This document shows, piece by piece, positions 12,501 to 25,324 of a stretch of DNA of 64,000 nt. Under the pieces are notes generated by a model. That model saw nothing but the letters and a program-made list of their open reading frames with translations, searched no databases and was not told the origin of the DNA. The first letter of the stretch is position 1, and each line of letters starts with the position of its first letter. The DNA comes from Paramecium octaurelia (Eukaryota > Ciliophora > Oligohymenophorea > Peniculida > Parameciidae), in contig CAJJDP010000043.1 in assembly GCA_905182995.1 (NCBI GenBank), forward strand, positions 372,001 through 436,000. The letters run 5' to 3'. The position numbers and the translations under genes were made by a program.

Positions 12501-14578
12501 GAGCATTGTAATTATTCTTCATCAATTAAGCTGCATCTGAATCTCCTCTAATTTTCTCTCCTGTCCACCAGAATATATCTCCTTCAAAACCACCAGAATA
12601 TATCATCTTATACTTCTATGATACATATATAGTAGAGACACCTCCAGATTTCAAATTATGTCCTCTCAATAATCTTACATCTTAATTTAGTTGCTGATAA
12701 CTTCTAAACATTATTGTGCCGTCCTTCGCTGAAGAGTATAGAAAGTCTTTAATTGCCAAGCATGTAGCTGGTAATTGATGGCCATCCTATTCATCTACTG
12801 GAGGTTAATTTGCAACTCTCATTTTTAAGTCCATTTTAGATAATAATTCTTCGGGAAATTTATATTTCTTAAAGATCTTATCCTTTCCAGTTGTTATAAC
12901 CTCCTATTAAGGTGTAACTATCAATAGAGTTTAATCTGGGTCAATCTTTCTTCCCATAATTTACACTTCCAATTTCAAAGATTATTATTATTTTGGTTGA
13001 GGTATACTCAACAATAAAAATGAGCATATGCAAAATAATTAACCTTTTCCATATGCAATTGCTTAACAATTAAATGGAAGATCCACAAACCCAATCAAAT
13101 TTTCATTTTAAAAGAAAAATACTGTTGGAGAATCACTGCTGCAAACAGCCAAATTGTTGTCATTAATACTTATACTCGATATAGCTTTGTCAATATAAAG
13201 TTTTATCATCTTGAAGAGCACTGGTTAACGAATGTCAGCAACATTATAAAATCTTAATACTCCTGCTGATGTACCTATTATTAAGTTTGGTTCTATCAAT
13301 TCTCCAGAAATTATTTTGCCTTCAATATTAAAGCTGCTCAAAGGTTACTCTAAAATTTAAAATATCTTTTACTTGTTATCACATCCATAAATAAAACAAC
13401 TCCTTAGTCTGATCCACATACAATCACATTATGTTATTTGTATTCTCTGATAAATGTTATGACTCCTCTTTAAAAGGGACCTAACTTAACTGGTTCAATT
13501 TCATGAGTCAAGTCTATAATTTTGTCCTCCTCTTGCTAATCAACTTAGGCTTCATCTTCTCCCAAAAATCCTTCTGCAGCCACAGGAATTATAAAGAGAG
13601 TAGCGTTGTCTTATGAGCAAATCAGTTTAGTGCATTATTGATTGTACATTATTTTTTTGACTTCTCTGCGATCATGAAAATTATATTTCTTATTCACTTT
13701 AAATGGTACAGCCACTTTATCTTCCAAATTATTGGTTATATATTTGTACAACCATTCAATTTTAGAATTAACATATACAACAATCAAATGGACTTAGGTT
13801 GGTATTAAGTGCTTTATTTCTGAATGACATTCGTGTCTTGCAATCTCAGTTAAATTTGTTCCATCTAAATAAATCAATACATTTCCTTAGATTAAATAGA
13901 TGTTGTTTTATTCAAATTGGGTTTTTGAATCATCAATTAGATTGTAATCCTAGACCATTATTGTTGGAGCTGATAATTCAATTGATGTCACCAATTCCAA
14001 TTAGACTTACTTCTGAATTTGATTATCATAATGTGGTGTAATTTAATATAATTGCAATTCGTTTGCATATCTAATTAGAATTCGTTCACCTAAGATTGTG
14101 AATTTTGCCTCTATGAAATTCAACTTCAAGGGTAATTAACTAAACTTTCCTTTGACTCTGCACTTCTCTCTTAAATCCCATAAACAGATTTCAAATTTTG
14201 GCACTCCCAAAATCACCAACAAATAACGTCCACAGTTAGACACTTCCATTTAGAGGATTTCCAATGGACTCACACCAACCAAATCATATTCATTTTCATT
14301 ATCATAAACATGAACTAATGGATTGAGTCCATATTCTGCTACAACCAATATGTTTTTCCTATAATGAACTGTAAAACATTAGAATCCCTATCTCTAAGAA
14401 TGCACAAAGGTCTTGCTGTTGTTTTCTAGATTCCACTTACATAAAGTATCTAAACAATCTTATTTATTTGATTACTTCCAGCCAAAAAGCCAATTGTGTC
14501 TTATTCAAGCAACTCCCATTTGTCTCCAGTAAACGCTATGCAATCACTAAATATGTTAACCCATTTCTTACTAAACAT
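9507..14578 (-). CDS. CFAP43: Cilia- and flagella-associated protein 43
   Basis: Start ATG 14576-14578 is preceded directly by an in-frame TGA; stop is at 9507-9509. It encodes roughly 1,650 residues with several short introns (for example 14450-14475; another near 13360-13385). The N-terminal half is WD40-like (GNTLCKWNLEN, RYLLVILGVPKFEICLWDL, YSSAKDGTIMFR, MIYSGGFEGDIFWW). The C-terminal half is coiled coil. It has KDMMGGTLEEKKE, matching the DMMGGVLEVKKED segment I remember from CFAP43, and ends AEEIEILRDELTKLKAKTF like the LRAE..RLRMRTFPALVQ end of that family. CFAP43 with CFAP44 forms the tether/tether-head complex of inner dynein arm f. A ten-residue Gln run lies near 11745-11780. Confidence 0.85.
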
Positions 14579-14822
14579 TCATCGGTTATCTTTTTAGAAA
14601 TATTAATTAATATATTTTTATTTCACAAATATAAGAACTTATTAATACTATTCAAAATAAGAAAGACTATGATTACTAATTAGATCAAAAACTCATTTTA
14701 ATTTGTTTTTCTAAATTCATTATTTATTTAAAACTGAGTGTAGAAAAGATTAAACACAAAAAATAATGAAAATCCCATTTGTGAATAATAAAATCAAATT
14801 TAATATTGTTTATAAACAAATT

Positions 14823-15982
14823 TCAATTAGATCTCCCTGTTGATCCGAATAATTCCTTTTCTAATTATTATCTCTTTAATTAATCACTTTTCTCATTCTC
14901 TCTTTCCTTCTGCTTGTTCGTTGACATTTCATTTCTGATCTTCTCAATTTAATATTTACATTTCAACAATAATTAACCAACATTCTAACCATGCTTTGCA
15001 CTAATCATCATGTAATCAAATTCCTATTTTATCAGATCAGCCTTGTTAACACAAACTAAATAAGGCTTTTCTAAAATCTTCTCATTATACTCTTTAATTT
15101 CACTCTTTAATATTTATAATTGCTCCTCAATATTTCCTGCTTAGCCATCTAACACATATAGTAATAACTAAGATATATTCATGTATTAAATACTCGACAT
15201 CTTTCAATGTGTCTCAAAAATTCATGTCCTAATCCCTTATCATTATGGGCCTCTTCTATTAACCCTGGAATGTCTGCTATGGTCATTTCCATATTATCTA
15301 CAAATCTCACCTTCCCCACCATAGGATTCAATGTTGTAAATGGATAATCTGCTATCTTAGGCAAAGCTCTTGATGCTGCAGCCAATAATGTTGATTTTCC
15401 TGCATTTGGAAATCCTACAAGTCCTATGTCTGCTAAAGTCTTGACTTCTAAAAATATGTCCTTTTCCTGTCCTTATTATCCCAATTGCACTTCTCTAATT
15501 CCTATATTTCTTGCATTTCCCTTTCCTCCAGCACCACCTTTTGCAACCAAACACTCTTTATTATGTTCATCAAGATCAGCTATCAGTTCTTTTGTATCAT
15601 CTGATTTTAACTCATAAACCAAGGTTCCCAGAGGAACACTTACTTTTATATCAGAACCAGTTTTCCCATTGCATTTCAATTTCATTCCTTATTTACCATT
15701 TATCCCAATTAAATGTGGCTTTCTTATAATGCTTAGATCATAGATTTATTAGGAAGCCTTCAAATAGATGTCTCCTCCTTTTCCTCCATCTCCTCCATCG
15801 GGGGCACCTGTAACTACAATACGATCTCTATTTCATAAATTTAGAACTCACCTATAATAGCACACACATCCTTTACCACCATCACCAGCTTTCACTTTTA
15901 TTTTCATCTTATCAACAAAGTGTCTCTCATTAAAACTAGCTGTAGATTTTAGTATTGTGCAAAATTTGCTGTAAATTTTCAT
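14823..15982 (-). CDS. Obg/MTG2-type GTPase, probably mitochondrial
   Basis: Start ATG 15980-15982, stop 14823-14825; introns 15828-15851 (24 nt) and 15168-15193 (26 nt) leave 369 residues. The N-terminal Obg fold has GDGGKGC and [14 protein letters not shown] glycine loops. The G domain shows G1 GFPNAGKST, the Obg signature [10 protein letters not shown]3 [17 protein letters not shown]4 NKAD and G5 SAK. Obg GTPases act in late large-subunit ribosome assembly. The short N-terminus before the Obg domain ([17 protein letters not shown]) could be a mitochondrial targeting peptide, which suggests the MTG2/GTPBP5 branch; the location is inference. The second intron cuts just after HIERCR and removes an in-frame TGA. 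Confidence 0.88.
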
Positions 15983-16260
15983 GAATTAATTATATTATTG
16001 ATTAATAAACTATATTAATGTAAATTAAATGTATTTTAATTTTCAATGTCATTCATGATTTTTATGATTTTTTTCAAAACTTTTTAAACTATTGTTTTAA
16101 TATTTTACAATCATTTTTGTTTAAATAAGAAAAATTATTAGGAAGATATTTTCAATTAAAAATACTACATTTACTAACTTTATATTTATAACGTTGTTTG
16201 AATTAGTAGAGTAGTATGAATTAATAATAACATTAATTGTTAAATAGAATAAATAATAAC
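15983..16260. other. Intergenic spacer
   Basis: AT-rich stretch of about 280 bp between the Obg start and the end of the next minus-strand gene. No gene is visible; presumed Obg promoter and the downstream end of the neighbour. Confidence 0.5.
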
Positions 16261-19200
16261 TCAAATTTTTTACGGATGTTCCAGTTTAATCGTAGATAAC
16301 GAAATCTCTTTATAGACTTCTCTTCCCAACTCTTTTTATTGAATTTATTTTTTTCTATAATAAAAGATAATAGCAATCAAAAGTATTAAGAATATCAAAA
16401 TGAAGATAAAGAAACTTAATTAAGAAAACTTATTTTATACAATTTGTTATTGAGTGGCTTAAAGGTAAAATGTCTCTTAATCCATGTAATCATTTTCATC
16501 TAAATAATAATCTAATATAATTTACCCAAATAGCTTTAATTAGTACTAATAACTTTAAATTCAAGAGTAATCGGATATGTAATATCTTAAGATAATTATT
16601 ATAACGCATATCCTCCTCTTTTCCCAGCAGATAATACAACAGTTTGATTATGTTAAAAATAATCTTAGAACAAAAAATGTGTACTATTAAGTATCTCAAC
16701 TTGTTAAAGGACTTTAGTTGAATAAATAGGATCCTAGATGTGCTCAGTAGTTTTCATATCATAATAATAATTTGTAATGCCACACTAAAGGATCAAATCC
16801 TCGTAAGCTATCAAAATAAAATTACAATATTAATCTTAATCAGGATACCTTAAAATCTTATTAATACTTAGTTCATATTTCTATTCCCTTAGATAAAGAT
16901 TAACTTAAAAGAGCACAGCCTTAAATTTTGTGATGAAAAAAAATATACTTAAATCAAGTTATTAGTTGCTAGAACTAAAATTCAATTTTAGTAATCTTAA
17001 GCAATCAAATGATGAACTAGATGGTTATCCATAAATTAAATCTCTAATTTAATACTTCGAAATAGATACTTCATAGACTTAATAGATTTAGACCTATGCA
17101 TTAATAATTTTAAATAATCTAATTAAAATAATTTGTTCGATTCCATTTAACTTTACTTCTAAATAAGTTTCAGAATCTATATTCTCAATTAAACTGCCCC
17201 AATTCAGAATAGAATTTTTTAATTCGTTTATGTCATCTTAATCAATTAAAAATTTCTTCTCAAATTGATAATTTGAAATATGTAAAATATTTTACACTAA
17301 TCTTATTCCTTTTAATGCGTTGAAAGCATACAAGTCAATCTATTTTTGAACCTTAAAGAATTGATCTTTTAGCATCATTAATGAAATTGAAAGAGAATCT
17401 TAATCTAATTAATGAATAAATAAGAATTAATTCTCTCTTATCACTTCTATGAATAATAGATGTTAAATTTAATGCTCCAAATCATCAGCTGAATAAATGT
17501 TCTCAGATTATCCAACTTTAAAAAATATCAAATTTCCAGTAGTAGCTACTTGAAAACAAAACTTATTGCAATAATATGAACATTTCATAAGGATTTCATT
17601 TTCAAGGGGATGTCTTAATTTAAAATTGTCATCTTTATTCAAAAATATATTATCTATTCTTCCCAGAACATTATTTCTAAAATTTATCTCTTAATTCTCA
17701 TTCTCAAGAAATATAATAGAATTTTTATTGAATAACTTCATTATGCTTGGATTTAACAGTGTTATAGAAACATCTTACTTAACTGGAGGAATTTAACTGT
17801 CTTCTAATTCCACTTACAACTACACCATTACATCCTAGCTACTTTTATTTGTAAATTCTAAATCCTCTATTTCAATAGTAATAAACATATAGATCAAATC
17901 TTAGATAGCCAATTAGTGTTTGCTGTCAAAATAATATAAATAATATTCAGAAATCCAAAAATATCGACTTTTTGTTTCGATAACTAATTACAATAAATGA
18001 GAAGATATTTGAGCTGCTGAGTTGAAAATTAACAGAAATAATTTCTTATTAATTTTATGTTAGCAAGAGATTATAAACTAAGAACTCATCATTTTAAATT
18101 CAAGAGGTTAAACAGGAACATATAACCCTAAATCATAACTTCTGACGAAATTAAACTCAAATAATGTCAATAGGTAAAATTACAATTCATTTTTAATTAT
18201 ATCTAATAACATTAAATTAGCAAGATCGGGGCCCTTTCTTTAAGAAATAAGTCTTATAATTTTACCATTAATACTAATTCCTAAAATATATAAAAATATA
18301 CTTTGCGTAATTGTTTCTTTGAATACTACATGCAGTTAATTACTGTATATGGCAAGAAAAAAATCATCCTTTATATAAATAATGTCTTAAAAATTTAGAT
18401 TTAATTATTTGGGTGAAAAGACTCTGAATATTTGTAATTCATTTCTAACAGTTTGTAAATAGTAGAATACATGTTAATCCTTCACTTTTAATAAAATGTA
18501 GTTTAAATTCATTATTTTTTCAATTTATGTATCTAAACAGATCATCTTGATTGGGGACTCTTCCAAATCTCGATTTCTTAAAATAACTTTATAAAGACAA
18601 TGTCTTGATTAATCTAAAAATAAAAGAGTGATCTAATCTTCATATTAAAGTATAATTTATTCATCCCAAGGTGATAAATTTTAATGCTAACGAATATTTT
18701 TTTCCTTGCAGTTATATTCAACAAAATTATCTCTAGAACCTTAGAGAATTAGAGAGTAAATTTAACTATTTACAGTTTTAATAATAAATTTCCCTTAATA
18801 GTTTTTAAAATAATGATCAAATTAGCACTTTGCTTCAATGCTCTTTTATTTAAATTTTATTTAATCTAATGAAGAAGATAAAGTTAATCTATAAGGTTTA
18901 ATTGAAAAAATAAATGGTCTGGTAAAGAAAATTTCAAACTATTCCTCATAATTAGTTCTTTCAGCATAAATATAGGTTTATTCCAAATCAATCTTAACAG
19001 GATATTCCTTTTTCTTTTCGTCATTATCATCGTCGATTATAATGGGTTTATAACAATTCAAATAGGAAGTCTCAATACTCTGNATCTATTCTTCCCAGAA
19101 CATTATTTCTAAAATTTATCTCTTAATTCTCATTCTCAAGAAATATAATAGAATTTTTATTGAATAACTTCATTATGCTTGGATTTAACAGTGTTATAGA

Positions 19201-21774
19201 AACATCTTACTTAACTGGAGGAATTTAACTGTCTTCTAATTCCACTTACAACTACACCATTACATCCTAGCTACTTTTATTTGTAAATTCTAAATCCTCT
19301 ATTTCAATAGTAATAAACATATAGATCAAATCTTAGATAGCCAATTAGTGTTTGCTGTCAAAATAATATAAATAATATTCAGAAATCCAAAAATATCGAC
19401 TTTTTGTTTCGATAACTAATTACAATAAATGAGAAGATATTTGAGCTGCTGAGTTGAAAATTAACAGAAATAATTTCTTATTAATTTTATGTTAGCAAGA
19501 GATTATAAACTAAGAACTCATCATTTTAAATTCAAGAGGTTAAACAGGAACATATAACCCTAAATCATAACTTCTGACGAAATTAAACTCAAATAATGTC
19601 AATAGGTAAAATTACAATTCATTTTTAATTATATCTAATAACATTAAATTAGCAAGATCGGGGCCCTTTCTTTAAGAAATAAGTCTTATAATTTTACCAT
19701 TAATACTAATTCCTAAAATATATAAAAATATACTTTGCGTAATTGTTTCTTTGAATACTACATGCAGTTAATTACTGTATATGGCAAGAAAAAAATCATC
19801 CTTTATATAAATAATGTCTTAAAAATTTAGATTTAATTATTTGGGTGAAAAGACTCTGAATATTTGTAATTCATTTCTAACAGTTTGTAAATAGTAGAAT
19901 ACATGTTAATCCTTCACTTTTAATAAAATGTAGTTTAAATTCATTATTTTTTCAATTTATGTATCTAAACAGATCATCTTGATTGGGGACTCTTCCAAAT
20001 CTCGATTTCTTAAAATAACTTTATAAAGACAATGTCTTGATTAATCTAAAAATAAAAGAGTGATCTAATCTTCATATTAAAGTATAATTTATTCATCCCA
20101 AGGTGATAAATTTTAATGCTAACGAATATTTTTTTCCTTGCAGTTATATTCAACAAAATTATCTCTAGAACCTTAGAGAATTAGAGAGTAAATTTAACTA
20201 TTTACAGTTTTAATAATAAATTTCCCTTAATAGTTTTTAAAATAATGATCAAATTAGCACTTTGCTTCAATGCTCTTTTATTTAAATTTTATTTAATCTA
20301 ATGAAGAAGATAAAGTTAATCTATAAGGTTTAATTGAAAAAATAAATGGTCTGGTAAAGAAAATTTCAAACTATTCCTCATAATTAGTTCTTTCAGCATA
20401 AATATAGGTTTATTCCAAATCAATCTTAACAGGATATTCCTTTTTCTTTTCGTCATTATCATCGTCGATTATAATGGGTTTATAACAATTCAAATAGGAA
20501 GTCTCAATACTCTGTAAATTATTAATTTATTCAAATTAATAGTATTATTAGGAGAATTATTAATTTTTATTTTAAAATGGTAAACATGGTATTGAACTTT
20601 TAATCAATATAAATATTATTTAATTTCCATCTTCTATTCCAATAAACATTTTTTAATTAGAAAGCTATGACAAATACTAAATTTGTCTTTTTATAGTTTA
20701 TTGAAGGATATCATTTACATAGAAAGTGAAATAATCTCCATACATAACGAATAAGCTTTGGGGAGATGATATTTAAAAGATACTTGTAGGTAAATCTTTT
20801 TTATTAAAGAGAAAGTTTTAATACTTTTTGGGGAAGGAATAAAAAATCTGGTTTTTGGGTAAATTTTTTACTATGAATTTTAGATTACAATCTAGATCAA
20901 ACATAACACGCATCTGATTAAGTTTTAGATCTTATATAAGAAACAAACTCTTTATTGTTTCATCTTTAATTGTATATCCACCTGATGAAAGTAGCATAAC
21001 AAAACAAGTTTAACATTATTTAAAGTCAATTAGATTTCCTTCAATGTTATACTTCTCTTTTAAGAAATTTTGATCAATTTCTTATTTTAAAGCATTATTT
21101 TCATAAATTTATATTTTCCAATCTAAACATTATATATAAACTATAAAAAAAGTGTTTTGAAATAAGTAAAATTTTAAAAGGCAGTCTAAATTCTGATTTT
21201 CTGATTCAAATATATTAGTTTATTGTATTATATTCGATTCTTTTGATAGCTATATCAGTTTAATTGAATTGATGGAATAGCAAAATACAATAAGATCATC
21301 ATTATAATAATCAAATTAAGAACAATTAAAGTTTTCTGTTTTTTGTATTTCGAAACTAAATTAAGTATTAATGTTAAACTAGAACTAATTATCAATAATA
21401 TAAGTTGGTAATGTTGAAATACATTTTATTGAATATGTTTTTAGTTTAGTATTGTATGTTAAAGAAGAAATCTCATTTTGATCCGTAAGTTCTCGGAATT
21501 TTATCATAATGAGCATTTCATCCTATGAAATTAATTAGGGTCCTCTTTAAACTTAAATTAAATCTTGTTGAGCCTAATAGATATCTGTATTAGTTAAATT
21601 ATCAGTATTTTTATATGTAAAAAAGGCTTAAACTTTGTCAAATTCACAATATAATTCATTTTTTCTTAAAATTACATTCTTACAGGGTTTTTATTCTATA
21701 TTAGCTTCAGTATTCTGAATTAAATATTAAAAGAGGATGATAGTTTAGATAAGTAAGGATTTTTGAGGATTCAT
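16261..21774 (-). CDS. Large type I membrane protein, interrupted by an assembly duplication
   Basis: Start ATG 21772-21774, stop TGA 16261-16263. As written, a 1431-bp segment occurs twice (17652-19082 and 19084-20514, N between). Removing one copy with the N (1432 nt) and one 26-nt intron (16500-16525) leaves exactly 4056 nt, or 1351 residues with no internal TGA; uncollapsed, the length is not a multiple of three. The protein has a signal peptide (MNPQKSLLIQTIILFQYL), a long ectodomain without obvious Cys repeats but with regular beta-rich segments, one transmembrane helix (FFIFILIFLILLIAIIFYY) and a short basic tail. No family is recognised. The first 323 nt are repeated again at 22928-23250 by the next duplication. 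Confidence 0.8.
17652..20514. repeat. Perfect 1431-bp direct repeat around N at 19083 (assembly artefact)
   Basis: Positions 17652-19082 and 19084-20514 look identical, with one N between. Each copy ends exactly at the N. Collapsing restores the reading frame of the gene at 16261-21774, so this is best read as two overlapping contig ends that were not merged. Confidence 0.9.
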
Positions 21775-22582
21775 TTAAAACAAATATAAAATTTATTAAT
21801 ATTTTAATCACTATGAAACTGATATTTTCATTTATTCTCTCATTAAATATTGATTCTATTGTCACTAGTTTAATGTTTTAATACTTATACCCATTTGAAT
21901 ATTCCACACATTTATAACAATACAAAAAGTCGTATTTATTATTTTGAGAACTGGAGAATTGTTTATTGGTAATAAAAAGTATGGTCTTCTTCTATAATGA
22001 ACTTCAAACCTTTTTGCATTACAAATGGAACTCTAAATTTATATTAATATATATAGTATATCGAAAATTTATTCTGTTAAGTAAAATTAATATTCATTAG
22101 TGATAGTAAACTTTACTTTCAAACTTTTATCTCTAGAAAATGAATTAATTAAAGAGTTAAATTTTGATGTTAAAATAGAATTTGCAACAGCCCCATTAAT
22201 ATTAAAATTTAGGGAATTGTAATTATAAATATAATTGTAAACATTAGAATAGTTTTCTCCAACATATCGATACATAAATATAGCAAGAATATAATTAGAA
22301 AATTCAATAAAAATGGAGATATCAATACTAGAAAAATATTTCTTTCTTTAAGTTTATTTAAATAGACCAAATAATTAAATATTTTAGATAACAGTCATAG
22401 AAGCTATGAATTATCTACATTTTTTGAATTATTATTAATTGATTTTAATAATATAGATATAATTTTAATACATTCGTCGAGGCAAGATACATGTAATTTA
22501 CCTTGATTTGTGTCTACTAAAAATAAATTTAGCAAGATTAGAAACGATAATTTATATAAATATAATTTGTCTAAATAATTAG
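21775..22582. other. Divergent intergenic region (also present at 23251-24058)
   Basis: About 800 bp between the start of the membrane-protein gene (21774, minus) and the secreted-protein start (22583, plus). A minus-strand frame from 22275 (MYRYVGENYSN...) is open for about 62 codons and can be read on in several frames, but no splice plan gave a convincing protein. I treat it as a promoter region that may hide a small gene. Confidence 0.4.
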
Positions 22583-22926
22583 ATGATGCAATTCATTTTA
22601 TTAAGTTTGTCCTTTGTTGAAATAATAAAAGCAGCCTTCACTCTCTAGACTTGTAACACAATTTCTAATGCAACTCTTTGCAAGATGGCAGGGAATTGCG
22701 AAGTAAGTGTTTATGGCACTCCAATCACTTGTTCAACTATAACAGATTGTTACAGAGTGAGTGAAGTTTAGACTTGCATATAAAATGCAATAATTGGATG
22801 TATACCTTTGAACATTGACTATAAATATGAAAATGTTTGCGTGAAAACAGGAGAAACCAGTGTTCCAAATGGACTATTAAGATTTAGAAGATAAGCAAAC
22901 ATAACCAGATCTTCAGATATCACATT
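22583..22926 (+). pseudogene. Duplicate 5' fragment of the secreted-protein gene at 24059 (assembly)
   Basis: Identical to 24059-24402 and cut off by the N at 22927. Not a second gene: it lies in the left copy of the 1475-bp repeat. Confidence 0.85.
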
Positions 22927-22927
22927 N

Positions 22928-23250
22928 TTGTATGTTAAAGAAGAAATCTCATTTTGATCCGTAAGTTCTCGGAATTTTATCATAATGAGCATTTCATCCT
23001 ATGAAATTAATTAGGGTCCTCTTTAAACTTAAATTAAATCTTGTTGAGCCTAATAGATATCTGTATTAGTTAAATTATCAGTATTTTTATATGTAAAAAA
23101 GGCTTAAACTTTGTCAAATTCACAATATAATTCATTTTTTCTTAAAATTACATTCTTACAGGGTTTTTATTCTATATTAGCTTCAGTATTCTGAATTAAA
23201 TATTAAAAGAGGATGATAGTTTAGATAAGTAAGGATTTTTGAGGATTCAT
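22928..23250 (-). pseudogene. Duplicate 5' fragment of the large membrane-protein gene (assembly)
   Basis: Identical to 21452-21774: start codon, signal peptide and about 100 codons, then truncated at the N. It lies in the right copy of the 1475-bp repeat and should vanish when the repeat is collapsed. Confidence 0.85.
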
Positions 23251-24058
23251 TTAAAACAAATATAAAATTTATTAATATTTTAATCACTATGAAACTGATA
23301 TTTTCATTTATTCTCTCATTAAATATTGATTCTATTGTCACTAGTTTAATGTTTTAATACTTATACCCATTTGAATATTCCACACATTTATAACAATACA
23401 AAAAGTCGTATTTATTATTTTGAGAACTGGAGAATTGTTTATTGGTAATAAAAAGTATGGTCTTCTTCTATAATGAACTTCAAACCTTTTTGCATTACAA
23501 ATGGAACTCTAAATTTATATTAATATATATAGTATATCGAAAATTTATTCTGTTAAGTAAAATTAATATTCATTAGTGATAGTAAACTTTACTTTCAAAC
23601 TTTTATCTCTAGAAAATGAATTAATTAAAGAGTTAAATTTTGATGTTAAAATAGAATTTGCAACAGCCCCATTAATATTAAAATTTAGGGAATTGTAATT
23701 ATAAATATAATTGTAAACATTAGAATAGTTTTCTCCAACATATCGATACATAAATATAGCAAGAATATAATTAGAAAATTCAATAAAAATGGAGATATCA
23801 ATACTAGAAAAATATTTCTTTCTTTAAGTTTATTTAAATAGACCAAATAATTAAATATTTTAGATAACAGTCATAGAAGCTATGAATTATCTACATTTTT
23901 TGAATTATTATTAATTGATTTTAATAATATAGATATAATTTTAATACATTCGTCGAGGCAAGATACATGTAATTTACCTTGATTTGTGTCTACTAAAAAT
24001 AAATTTAGCAAGATTAGAAACGATAATTTATATAAATATAATTTGTCTAAATAATTAG

Positions 24059-25268
24059 ATGATGCAATTCATTTTATTAAGTTTGTCCTTTGTTGAAATA
24101 ATAAAAGCAGCCTTCACTCTCTAGACTTGTAACACAATTTCTAATGCAACTCTTTGCAAGATGGCAGGGAATTGCGAAGTAAGTGTTTATGGCACTCCAA
24201 TCACTTGTTCAACTATAACAGATTGTTACAGAGTGAGTGAAGTTTAGACTTGCATATAAAATGCAATAATTGGATGTATACCTTTGAACATTGACTATAA
24301 ATATGAAAATGTTTGCGTGAAAACAGGAGAAACCAGTGTTCCAAATGGACTATTAAGATTTAGAAGATAAGCAAACATAACCAGATCTTCAGATATCACA
24401 TTATCTGAGACTCCTGTTTCAGTATTGACAACTACAACTACTCCATAAAAATACACCTATTAATTATTCACATTAGATATTCTTCTAGCATCCCCATCTT
24501 AACTGACTGAAATTTTAGATGCATTCAACCATGGGTTAAATCAATTGATTACAGATGCAGTCCAACCAAAGTTTTTGGAGAAAGCTGTGATAGAGACCTT
24601 CTAGAACATTAGAGTAAAATTATATTCATAAAATTTAGGATGACGTGACCTATACGTTGGCTACTAGATCTGCTTAACTATCTAAGGCTTGGGATTTGGT
24701 GAACATCCTATTTTAAAGATATTAAAACTATAAAGCATACTATGTTCAAAACTACGACTTTATAAATTTTGGATTTTCAGATTTAAATAGATAAAAACTG
24801 GTGATAACTACAAAGACCTACGAAATCGAACTGACATGGTCAACTTATGCTAACAATGGTTACATCTACATGATGACATTGGCGCCAGAATAATTTGGAA
24901 TTATTAGTATAAAACAATTGTCTGATTTAATTTGGATCAAGATAGTTAAAGATGATGGTACAACCCAACTCATTACAGATGTTCCTGTAAATATTAAATA
25001 CACATGGGTCAATACGGCAACACAGTATACAGCTGTCTACACTTAGACATTCAACAAACTATTTTCAACAGCTTATGCACCTGCTACAAATACAGCAGTT
25101 CCTGTAACTTGTGCATATGATATTACTACGATCACAACATGTCCAACTTTTCCTGTTCCAGGCGCTTCATTAGATTAATTAATGATATTCCATCATGATA
25201 CAATTTAAGACTGCACAACCATTTCATCATCAAATTAACCATACTATAGACTAGCAAAATGTGTTTGA
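24059..25268 (+). CDS. Secreted Cys-containing protein, member 1 of a tandem pair
   Basis: ATG ATG at 24059, stop TGA 25266-25268; one 25-nt intron (24614-24638) gives 394 residues. A signal peptide (MMQFILLSLSFVEIIKA) precedes a Cys-rich head of about 90 residues (CNTISNATLC, NCEVSVYGTPITC, CYRVSEVQTC). A body of about 280 residues, rich in Thr, Tyr and Asn, follows and has no membrane anchor, so it is probably exported or lumenal. The next gene (25325) has the same plan and similar motifs, including an N-terminal VCVKTGE / VCCEKSEG step and repeated aromatic-Thr segments. The pair looks like a local duplication. Function unknown. Confidence 0.8.
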
Positions 25269-25324
25269 AGAAAATTCATATATACATTAGACCCAATCTT
25301 ATTTAATATTCTAATAATATAATT

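Larger units (their letters stand above)
21452..24402. repeat. Perfect 1475-bp direct repeat around N at 22927 (assembly artefact)
   Basis: Copies are 21452-22926 and 22928-24402. Each contains the first 323 nt of the large membrane-protein gene, its upstream spacer and the first 344 nt of the secreted-protein gene. Collapsing leaves one divergent gene pair. Confidence 0.9.

Noticed and set aside
22087-23751. Two identical 62-codon minus-strand frames starting MYRYVGENYSN
   Set aside because: The second is the repeat copy of the first. The frame ends in competing alternatives with no clean splice plan, so I did not call a gene.
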